Below, one piece after another: positions 27,090-34,223 of a stretch of DNA of 64,000 bases. A model generated the notes under the pieces. That model did no database searches. It was not told the origin of the DNA and saw only the letters and a program-made list of their open reading frames with translations. The stretch comes from JASDSY01 sp041441465 (GTDB taxonomy: Bacteria; Muiribacteriota; UBA9980), in assembly GCA_041441465.1 (NCBI GenBank), contig JASDSY010000010.1, forward strand, positions 310,001 through 374,000. The letters are read 5' to 3'. Numbering within the stretch: the first letter of the stretch is position 1; every line of letters begins with the position of its first letter. The position numbers and the translations under genes are program-made.

Positions 27090-28696
27090 TATGCTTCACT
27101 AACCTCATTTTTTATCAAAATAGCAAGTTTCCTCATAAGCCACACGCTTTTTTCAAATTGCTCTATAATGAAAAGGAGCGTAACCTTTTCATCCGACTGC
27201 AGTTCCTGCTGAGCGCCTATGTATTTTGTCCTTAAGTTATCCATAAGATCGCCTTTGTCGGCGGTTATATTTATTAAAATATCAGTTTCGAGTTCTTCAC
27301 CCGAAGCAAAAGCGTCTGAAGCAGTCAGTAAAATAGCGTCAAGGCCTTCGATAAAATTATGGACTATCTTTTTGAACTCGCCGTTCATATTTGAATTATA
27401 AATAGTTTCAGTAAGATTAAAAAGATTATCTTCGAGAGAAGATATTAAATTCTGGCGGTTGACGTAATTTATAAGCTGCACAGAGCATTGCTTATCGAGA
27501 TTTTTTGTAGTGAGTTCTGAAAGGAAATAGTCGATTTCAGCGGAAAGTTTTATAAAAATCTTATGAACTTCGCTGATTACGATTTTATGGTCGGATTCAT
27601 CAAATTTATTACGCAGGTAAATTATATAATCCGGCAGTTTTTTTATGAGCCTGGACTGTTCTTTAGCCAGAAGCGTAAATGCCGATGGCGGATCTTTAAG
27701 CGCGCGCATATCGAGGAATTTTAATGCGCCTTCGCTTTCGGTTTCGTCATGCGGCCATATTTTTTCGAGCATGTTCGAAACAGGCTTTGAAAATATTGAA
27801 AGCGCTATTGAAACCACTACGTTATAAAGCAAAATAAGGTTCGCCATCTGCTGTTCGAGCCTTAAATCATTGGCAGTTATAAAGCTTTTAGCGAGCGGGA
27901 CATTAAAAAAGCTTTCTATGTAAAACAGCGGCAGAAATATCGCGGTTCCGACAACTCCGTTTAAAACCTGAAACATCGCAAGCTGCTTTGAAGTTCCCTT
28001 AAGGCTGAGAGACAGCATCCAGTTGATAGCGGCCTCGCCGACATGGGCCGCGTATATGAACATTATGGTCTGCTCTATCGAAATCGCGCCGACTTTAGCC
28101 AGAGTCAGCACTATTATAAGGAAAGCGTCTATCGACTGAACGGCAAAGGCGAGAAACGAGCCGATCAAAAAAGCGAGCATCGGCGAACTTTTGGTATAAC
28201 CGAGCATAGACTGGAACCATTGCGCGTCTTTCATAGGCAGCGCGCCTTCGGACATAAGTTCGATTCCGTAGAAAATAAGGCCGAGGCCGAACAGCGAAAT
28301 AATCAAATTTATGTATTTTTCAGGTTTTTCAAGTGAATATAAAATCCCGCTTACGCCGATTAGAAGAAGTATTATAGTCTTAATATCGAGGAATGCTACT
28401 ATAAAAAGCAGGCATGACCCAGGATTGCACCAGTTAATAATAGGCATTGCCGCCTGAACAGTCAATATTCCGGCAGAGACCATACTGACGATCGTATATG
28501 TAATAGCCGATGTGCTTATCGCGACCGCGCCGAAAAAAAGGCCCCACATTCCGGCAAAGAAGGTGTGGCCGGTGCATTTTTCTACGGCAGCCTTGACGCG
28601 CCGGCTCGTAAGCTGGCTCATATTATTGTCTATTAGTTTAAAGCCGGCCATAAACATACCGAACCCGGCAAGAATTTTTAAAAATATATCAAGCAT
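27089..28696 (-). CDS. Na/Pi-cotransporter-like membrane protein with PhoU-like tail
   Basis: A 535-residue protein. The first 310 residues form the two-repeat membrane domain of the Na/Pi cotransporter (NptA/PNaS) family; residues of about 345-520 are a helical PhoU-like domain. The usual QSSSA motifs of the two repeats are altered here (AISTSAIT and AVQSIDAF), so phosphate transport is doubtful. Its stop overlaps the start of the SpoIIE phosphatase gene. That coupling suggests it senses something for, or regulates, the phosphatase. Fold assignment is secure; role is inference. Confidence 0.8.
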   Translation of the reverse strand: MLDIFLKILAGFGMFMAGFKLIDNNMSQLTSRRVKAAVEKCTGHTFFAGMWGLFFGAVAISTSAITYTIVSMVSAGILTVQAAMPIINWCNPGSCLLFIVAFLDIKTIILLLIGVSGILYSLEKPEKYINLIISLFGLGLIFYGIELMSEGALPMKDAQWFQSMLGYTKSSPMLAFLIGSFLAFAVQSIDAFLIIVLTLAKVGAISIEQTIMFIYAAHVGEAAINWMLSLSLKGTSKQLAMFQVLNGVVGTAIFLPLFYIESFFNVPLAKSFITANDLRLEQQMANLILLYNVVVSIALSIFSKPVSNMLEKIWPHDETESEGALKFLDMRALKDPPSAFTLLAKEQSRLIKKLPDYIIYLRNKFDESDHKIVISEVHKIFIKLSAEIDYFLSELTTKNLDKQCSVQLINYVNRQNLISSLEDNLFNLTETIYNSNMNGEFKKIVHNFIEGLDAILLTASDAFASGEELETDILINITADKGDLMDNLRTKYIGAQQELQSDEKVTLLFIIEQFEKSVWLMRKLAILIKNEVSEA

Positions 28697-28720
28697 AATA
28701 TCGAATTATCCATTCTAAAT

Positions 28721-29137
28721 TTAAAATGTTTTGGTCATTTTCAAAATATTTTTATTTGAATTTCTGGTATAGGTTACAGATTGCGTGAGATTATTCATAA
28801 GCTGTATCCCGAGGCCGCCGATCTGCCGTTCCTCGACAGGCATAGTAATATCAACTGGCGCCTTCTTTAAAGGGTTAAATTCGATTCCATCGTCTATTAC
28901 AGTAAACGTAAGCATTTTATTCGCAGCTTCATTCTCGAATATTATTATTATTTCATGGCTATGCTTATCATTATATCCGTATGAAATTATATTGACGACT
29001 ATTTCTTCCAATATGAGGTTAAGCTCGAACGTAGTTTTCACCGGAAGCTGCCACTCGGCGGAAATACCATCCAAAAAATCCTTCAATGTATCCAGTTCGG
29101 AAAGGTTGTTTCTTAATTTTATTTCTTTTTTATTCAT
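28721..29137 (-). CDS. RsbW-like histidine-kinase-type ATPase (anti-sigma factor kinase)
   Basis: A 138-residue HATPase_c protein with the N-box ELNLILEEIVVNIISYGY, a G1-type VIDDGIEFNP and G2-type GGLGIQLM. The size and layout match serine kinases of the RsbW/SpoIIAB class, which phosphorylate STAS proteins and often hold a sigma factor. I take the ATG at 29137, with AGGA upstream; a GTG at 29155 has no ribosome-binding site. It lies 24 bases before the Na/Pi-like gene. No sigma factor gene is in the cluster, so the final target is unknown. Confidence 0.85.
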   Translation of the reverse strand: MNKKEIKLRNNLSELDTLKDFLDGISAEWQLPVKTTFELNLILEEIVVNIISYGYNDKHSHEIIIIFENEAANKMLTFTVIDDGIEFNPLKKAPVDITMPVEERQIGGLGIQLMNNLTQSVTYTRNSNKNILKMTKTF

Positions 29138-29351
29138 TTTATTTATCCTGCGCACGTTAATAAAAATGCCATATTTTTTTGCGATAAATAAAGCCAGGCG
29201 TTAAAGATCGATGGGCTTTAACATAAACTCGCCTTAATAATATATCCACTGAAAAATATGACATTTACTATATTTATGACGATAAACGACATTTAAAAAC
29301 GACAGCCGCTAAAATATCATGCGCGCCCAAAACAGGCGCGGCAGATAAATA

Positions 29352-29678
29352 CTACGCAAGTTCGCCTGCGCTGGCGTTAATTGTAAAAAGTTTTGAAAAA
29401 CCTGATAAATCAAGAACTTCTTTCACATTCGCCGACGGATTGATAAGCGACATCTTACCTGAATTTTTATTCATTTGTTTCAAAGCAGCGAGTAAAACTC
29501 TTAAGCCGGCGCTGCTTATGTATTCCACAGCGGTCAGGTTAGCGGCTAATTTTGACGGATTTGTCGCTATAACCTTATTGAATTCTATCTCGAGCTGCGG
29601 TGATGTGTTGGCGTCGATACGGCCTGAAATTTCTAACATAGTCCACTGATTTTCTAATTTTGTTACGTTAACATTCAT
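29352..29678 (-). CDS. STAS-domain anti-anti-sigma protein
   Basis: A 108-residue single-domain STAS protein (SpoIIAA/RsbV type). The phosphorylatable serine is in YISSAGLR, at the expected start of the second helix. A strong AGGAGG ribosome-binding site precedes the ATG. The RsbW-like kinase gene lies 215 bases downstream on the same strand and the SpoIIE phosphatase gene about 2.3 kb further. It is the likely substrate shared by the two enzymes. Confidence 0.9.
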   Translation of the reverse strand: MNVNVTKLENQWTMLEISGRIDANTSPQLEIEFNKVIATNPSKLAANLTAVEYISSAGLRVLLAALKQMNKNSGKMSLINPSANVKEVLDLSGFSKLFTINASAGELA

Positions 29679-29848
29679 AAACTTATTTATCCTCCTATTA
29701 TAACCTTCAATTAACTTAAACTAAGGTTTACAAGATATTGAAATTATTATAACATTAGTCCACAATACAATTCAAGTTAATTTTTTCGTTATTTGCTAAT
29801 TCAAGAAATATTCGAAGTCTTTCCCATTTCAATTCCAAAAAATCAAGC

Positions 29849-29877
29849 TTTACTTGCATCTTATTTTGTGCTATTCT
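29849..29877 (+). promoter_or_regulatory. Candidate promoter of ackA
   Basis: TTTACT, 17-base spacer, TATTCT, about 60 bases before the ackA start. Both hexamers depart from consensus by two positions. Confidence 0.4.
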
Positions 29878-29935
29878 TTATGCTGGCAAAAACATGAACA
29901 AGACTTCAGAAAATATAAAAATCCGGGGGTAGTTT

Positions 29936-31156
29936 ATGACAGGTAAGAACAAAAAGATTTTAATCATCAATTGCGGCAGTTCATCGTTAAAATATGAAGT
30001 TTACGAGATGCCATCGCGCAAAAGTCTTGGCAAAGGCCTTGTAGAAAGGATCGGGGAACCTTCAGGCAACATAAAACAGGAATCATTCAACGGAATATTC
30101 GACGAAACTTGTGAAATTCACGATCATAAAGCGGCCATGGCGCTCGTCATAAAAGCGCTGACCGACCATAAAAACGGCATCATTGAAAACGTCTCCGAGA
30201 TATTCGGCATCGGGCACCGCGTCGTTCACGGCGGCGAAGAATACTCATCGTCGATTTTAATAGACGACAACGTTATGAAATCAATAGAAAAAAATATAGA
30301 ACTCGCGCCGCTTCATAATCCGGCCAATCTCACCGGCATCAGGGAAGCCATGACGGTATTTCCAGGATGCAGGCAGGTAGCCGTTTTTGATACAGCTTTT
30401 CACCAGACTCTCCCGCCGGCAGCATACCTATACGGCATTCCTCGCGAACTTTACGACAAATACCGCATCAGGCGTTACGGCTTTCACGGCACCAGCCACC
30501 GTTTCGTCGCTTCGGAAGCTATGGGGCTTTTAAAAAGGGATTTTGAAAACACCAACATCATTTCGTGCCACCTCGGTAACGGCGCCTCCATTACAGCGAT
30601 ATTCCACGGCAAATCGATCGATACGTCAATGGGTTTTACGCCGCTCGAAGGGCTTATGATGGGAACGCGCTGCGGCGATCTCGACCCGGCGATATTATTT
30701 TATCTAATGGAGCGCGGCTATTCGGCGCAGGAGCTCAACAAAATATTGAATAAGCAGGGCGGTTTACTGGGTCTTTCGGGCATTTCTAACGATCTCCGCG
30801 ACCTCGAAAAGGCTGCTGAAAAGGGCGATAAAAACGCGCAGGAAGCGCTCGAGGTTTACGCCCACCGCGTGCGCAAGTATATCGGCGCTTATGCGGCGAA
30901 CCTTGTCAAAGTCGACGCTATAATATTCACGGGCGGCGTAGGCCAGCACGGAGCAAGGATGCGCGAAAGGATATGCCACCGCCTCGAAAATATAGGTGTA
31001 GTGATGGACTACCGCAAAAACCTCGAAAACGGCAGCAAAAAAGGTATAATATCGATGGATTACTCGCCGGTCGCAATCTGTGTAATCCCGACCAACGAGG
31101 AACTGCAAATCGCTATAGACGCTTACGACATTATAATGGCGGCATGCCATAAATAG
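29936..31156 (+). CDS. ackA: Acetate kinase
   Basis: A 406-residue ASKHA-family kinase: acetyl phosphate plus ADP gives acetate plus ATP. Motifs include the N-terminal NCGSSSLKYEVY, HRVVHGGE, the FDTAFHQTLP and YGFHGTSH segments, and CHLGNGASITA, with the phosphate-binding loops intact; the late FTGGVGQHG is also conserved. The ATG follows GGGGGTAG. No phosphotransacetylase gene is adjacent, which is somewhat unusual. It is monocistronic, ending at a clear terminator. The gene points to substrate-level ATP formation from acetyl-CoA. Confidence 0.97.
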   Translation: MTGKNKKILIINCGSSSLKYEVYEMPSRKSLGKGLVERIGEPSGNIKQESFNGIFDETCEIHDHKAAMALVIKALTDHKNGIIENVSEIFGIGHRVVHGGEEYSSSILIDDNVMKSIEKNIELAPLHNPANLTGIREAMTVFPGCRQVAVFDTAFHQTLPPAAYLYGIPRELYDKYRIRRYGFHGTSHRFVASEAMGLLKRDFENTNIISCHLGNGASITAIFHGKSIDTSMGFTPLEGLMMGTRCGDLDPAILFYLMERGYSAQELNKILNKQGGLLGLSGISNDLRDLEKAAEKGDKNAQEALEVYAHRVRKYIGAYAANLVKVDAIIFTGGVGQHGARMRERICHRLENIGVVMDYRKNLENGSKKGIISMDYSPVAICVIPTNEELQIAIDAYDIIMAACHK

Positions 31157-31193
31157 AAATCACTTTAAAACCGATTGTCTTATAATACAAAAT

Positions 31194-31238
31194 AAAAAAG
31201 AGGCAGATAAATTCAGATAGTTTAGCTGTCTCTTTTTT
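31194..31238 (+). terminator. Terminator of ackA
   Basis: A 13-bp stem with one mismatch (31194-31206 with 31226-31238) ending in TCTTTTTT, 38 bases past the ackA stop. Confidence 0.85.
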
Positions 31239-31278
31239 ATTTCTCTTTGTTATTTTGTATTCGCCTGAAATGATTTTT

Positions 31279-31463
31279 TTATTTCTTTATAATTTGCCAG
31301 CAGCCTAAGCGTTTATTACCGATACGGATCAAAATGCCTTTTTCTTTCAGTGCGGCAATCTGTTCTTTTACTGCCCTTTCAGTAATCAGCTAATTTCAAA
31401 GCCGTAAGGTTTGGATTTTCATTTATTATGTTAAGTAATGGTGAAGAGTTCACCATTACTGGT
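31279..31463 (-). pseudogene. Frameshifted remnant of a winged-helix protein C-terminus
   Basis: The minus strand encodes LLNIINENPNLTALKLAD in one frame and then, after a small deletion, ITERAVKEQIAALKEKGILI and CWQIIKK-stop in another frame. Together these match the winged-helix tail found at the end of Fic or AlbA/ATP-binding regulatory proteins (the 'ITERTVKRDIxxLKEKG' pattern). The normal residues between LAD and ITERAVK are lost and the frame is broken at about 31388. No upstream catalytic part is present; the region before it is occupied by hairpins. It is probably a degraded relic of a mobile or defence-type gene. Confidence 0.6.
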
Positions 31464-31604
31464 TTTTCCCCAGGCAGGCGGAGCCTGCTGATAAGGGCTT
31501 CAAAGCATTTTATCTCTCTGTTTCGCGAAAATTGGCGGTTACGCCTATTTTCGCGATTGCTAAATTCCGGCAAAGCATGAACGCAGTTCATGCTTTGCCG
31601 GAAT
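31434..31604. repeat. Cluster of four strong hairpins
   Basis: Four successive inverted repeats with loops of three or four bases. 31434-31460: 12-bp perfect stem, loop GAG. 31474-31488: 6-bp perfect stem, loop GGA. 31524-31555: stem of 9 plus 4 bp around one mismatch, loop GTTA. 31564-31604: 19-bp perfect stem, loop GCA. They lie inside and just upstream of the broken winged-helix gene. None has a terminator-like T-run. They could be parts of a REP-like or other palindromic element. Confidence 0.75.
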
Positions 31605-31699
31605 AAAAAGTAAAAGCAAAGGCAAGAAAAAAGTAAACAGAAATATATGAAATCAGTGTAAAATCAAGATAAGAATAGCAGGGTGGGATGGGGTTTCAA

Positions 31700-31733
31700 G
31701 GGGAAGGCAGGGAATAATTCCCTGGCCTTCCCC
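31700..31733. repeat. GC-rich hairpin
   Basis: A stem of about 15 bp with one bulged base (GGGGAAGG and CAGGGAA pairing with TTCCCTG and CCTTCCCC). No T-run follows on either strand, so it is a weak terminator at best. It lies 73 bases beyond the stop of the 147-residue gene. Confidence 0.5.
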
Positions 31734-31805
31734 TGATAAAAAACTAAAAAATAGAATTAAATTTAACTAGAATCAATTTACACCGGCGTATAAAAGCATT
31801 CCGGT

Positions 31806-32249
31806 TTATTCGCCGTAAGGGTAAATGGTAAGGTTTTCCGGTCTGAAGTAAGTACCTTTCAATATCGATAAATCGCCGTTGCGGTTCTGGATGAGCACCG
31901 ATTCATTAGCGTTAACATTGCTGCCCATCAGTTCGATAGACACGTTATAAACTTCCGGCGGCCCTTCTTTACGCTCCACCTGCGCCTGCAAGTTCTCTTT
32001 AAGAAGGCTGTTATAATCATGCGGATTGAGCCCGGCTGTCAGTCTTTCGAAAATAATTATCTTATGGTTCTTCTTGTCATACCACAAATATTTGAGTTCA
32101 TTTTTAGAGCTTTTCATTTCATATAAAAGGTAAGAAAATATCGGATTCGAAAAATGCGTCCTCGCGGTAACCACAAAGTCGGTTTTATCGATATCGATAA
32201 CTGAATCGTATTTTAAATAAACGAGTTCATCCCTATCATATATTGCCAT
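31806..32249 (-). CDS. Uncharacterised 147-residue cytoplasmic protein
   Basis: I do not recognise this protein. It begins MAIYDRDELVYLKYD, with AAAGGAG about 10 bases upstream; the frame could be extended to 32351 but that part lies within the exonuclease gene and lacks a start signal. The composition is mixed alpha/beta with no signal peptide, membrane helix or cysteines. It overlaps the end of the exonuclease gene by 14 bases, so it is the last member of the kds-lpt-exonuclease transcript and may be translationally coupled to it. Confidence 0.65.
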   Translation of the reverse strand: MAIYDRDELVYLKYDSVIDIDKTDFVVTARTHFSNPIFSYLLYEMKSSKNELKYLWYDKKNHKIIIFERLTAGLNPHDYNSLLKENLQAQVERKEGPPEVYNVSIELMGSNVNANESVLIQNRNGDLSILKGTYFRPENLTIYPYGE

Positions 32250-33156
32250 AGAAAAAATCACTCCTTTTATCAAAATATTTACGGTATTTTTCAAGCATTT
32301 TACGCTGTTCATACTTCTCGCAGAGCGCGCCGAGCGTTTCTGAATTGACATTCATCTCAGCCAGCGACTCGAGTTCGCAGTTTATATCGGCGTCGCATTT
32401 GATTTTAGCGAGTTTTTGAGAAAGATAGGCCATATCGCGGCCTGTTCTTAATAGTTCCTCGCGTTTGCCGCCTATTTTAGGAAGCACCTCAAAAATACCG
32501 TCAAGGTTTTTGTATTTAGCGAGGAGCTCGACGGCCGATTTCGGGCCGATACCGTGAATGCCCGGAATATTATCGGAAGGGTCTCCGACTAAAGCCTTAT
32601 AATCTACAACCTGGTCAGGTCCGATGCCAAGGTCGTTTTTAAGCTCTTTTTCATCATATTCCACGATTTCGGTTATGCCTTTTTTCAGGCAGATCATTCT
32701 TACTTTATCGGAAATAAGCTGAAACAGATCGCGGTCGGATGATATTATTTTAACGAAAAAACCGTTTTCAGAGGCTTTCTGGCAGAGCGTACCGATTACA
32801 TCGTCAGCCTCGAGGCCAGGCTGTGAAAGACGTTTTATACCGAGCGCGTCTATAAAATCAAAAACCACCTGGAATTGCGGTATAAGTTCGGCAGGGCACT
32901 CAGGGCGGTGGGCTTTATATTCAGGATAAATCTCATCGCGGAATGTTTTTTCGCCGGTATCGTGAACGCAGGCGATATATACCGGCTCGTAGTCGTTAAG
33001 TATTTTATGAAGCATATTCAAAAAGCCGTAAACCGCTGAAATATGCATGTTATATGTAGTCATGAGCGGCCTTGCCGCGAACGAAAAATGCGCCCTGAAT
33101 ATCAAGTTATATGTGTCTATAAGATAAATCGTTTTTTTATTGTCGAATTTTTCCAT
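32236..33156 (-). CDS. Stand-alone 5'-3' exonuclease (PolA-N/FEN type)
   Basis: A 306-residue flap-endonuclease-like protein matching the N-terminal domain of DNA polymerase I: YLIDTYNLIFRAHF, HDTGEKTFRDEIYPEYKAHR, the acidic cluster LEADDVIGT and SSDRDLFQL, and the helix-hairpin-helix GDPSDNIPGIHGIGPKSA. It should remove RNA primers or 5' flaps. It ends after the exonuclease domain with no polymerase part. The ATG at 33156 is chosen over 33243 because homology starts here and GGAACGGCAGAG precedes it. It follows lptB by about 100 bases in a cluster of envelope genes. Whether the organism also has full PolA cannot be seen. Confidence 0.88.
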   Translation of the reverse strand: MEKFDNKKTIYLIDTYNLIFRAHFSFAARPLMTTYNMHISAVYGFLNMLHKILNDYEPVYIACVHDTGEKTFRDEIYPEYKAHRPECPAELIPQFQVVFDFIDALGIKRLSQPGLEADDVIGTLCQKASENGFFVKIISSDRDLFQLISDKVRMICLKKGITEIVEYDEKELKNDLGIGPDQVVDYKALVGDPSDNIPGIHGIGPKSAVELLAKYKNLDGIFEVLPKIGGKREELLRTGRDMAYLSQKLAKIKCDADINCELESLAEMNVNSETLGALCEKYEQRKMLEKYRKYFDKRSDFFYGNI

Positions 33157-33258
33157 TTTTTCTCTGCCGTTCCTTATTTTATAAAAAATACCGCTGTTAA
33201 AAATCATTTTACATGAATAAAAAAAATCAAAAGCCGGATTCAAGTTTTAAGATTCCCG

Positions 33259-33984
33259 TTATTGCAGCGAGAAGTTTTCGCCGAGGTAGATTTTACGGGC
33301 AGTTTCAGAAGCCGCGATCTCGTCGGGCGTTCCAGATATCAAAACTTTTCCGTTATTCATAACATAAGCCCGGTCGGTTATCTGGAGCGTTTCGCGGACC
33401 GAGTGATCTGTTATCAAAACGCCGAGGCCTTTTTGCTTCAAAGTTCTTACAATTTCCTGGATATCGAAAACCGCTATCGGGTCGACGCCGGCAAACGGTT
33501 CGTCAAGAAGGATAAACGAAGGATCGGTCGTAAGAGCTCTGGCAATTTCAACGCGGCGGCGTTCGCCGCCTGAAAGCGCATAACCGTAACTTTTGGCGAT
33601 TCTTGTAATATTAAGTTCCTCAAGGAGCCTCTCGAGCTTTTCCTGCTGCTCTTTCGGAGTGTAATTCGTAAACTCTAAAATCGCCTTGATATTTTCTTCG
33701 ACCGTCAATTTTTTGAATATCGACGCTTCCTGCGCAAGGTATCCGATGGCCTGGCGCGCCCTTTTATACATCGGATCGTAGGTTATATCCTGGCCGTTCA
33801 AAAGCACTCTGCCTTCATCGGGAGTTATAAGGCCGACCACAATATAAAATGTAGTGGTTTTTCCGGCGCCGTTCGGCCCGAGCAGGCCGACAATCTCGCC
33901 TTTCAGCACTTCGAGCGACACGTTATCAACTACGCGCCTTTTAGAATATGCTTTTAATGCGTTTACTACCGCTAAACTTTCCAT
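33259..33984 (-). CDS. lptB: LPS export ABC transporter ATP-binding protein LptB
   Basis: A 241-residue ABC ATPase that powers extraction of LPS from the inner membrane. Walker A GPNGAGKTT, Q-loop YLAQEASIF, signature LSGGERRRVEIARAL, Walker B FILLDEPFAGVDP and switch His in ITDHSVRE are all present. LptB is recognised by FAGVDPIAV and its position after lptC and lptA-like genes. The membrane partners LptF and LptG are not in the window. Confidence 0.95.
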   Translation of the reverse strand: MESLAVVNALKAYSKRRVVDNVSLEVLKGEIVGLLGPNGAGKTTTFYIVVGLITPDEGRVLLNGQDITYDPMYKRARQAIGYLAQEASIFKKLTVEENIKAILEFTNYTPKEQQEKLERLLEELNITRIAKSYGYALSGGERRRVEIARALTTDPSFILLDEPFAGVDPIAVFDIQEIVRTLKQKGLGVLITDHSVRETLQITDRAYVMNNGKVLISGTPDEIAASETARKIYLGENFSLQ

Positions 33985-34223
33985 ATTATCTTATTTTCCT
34001 ATTTCTATAATTTTTAGCAACTATATTTTCACATATCTGACATTACATGACATACATATTATCTTTAAAATCAACTTAAAGCATTTTAAACATTGAAAAA
34101 TGTATTTTAACTGACGCCTTCTTCAATTTTAAAATTACATAAGCGAAAAAATTCTCATACTATACCAATTGAAATTCAGCAATATTTTTAAATTTATGAA
34201 AGCACAAAAAACAATCAGAACTT

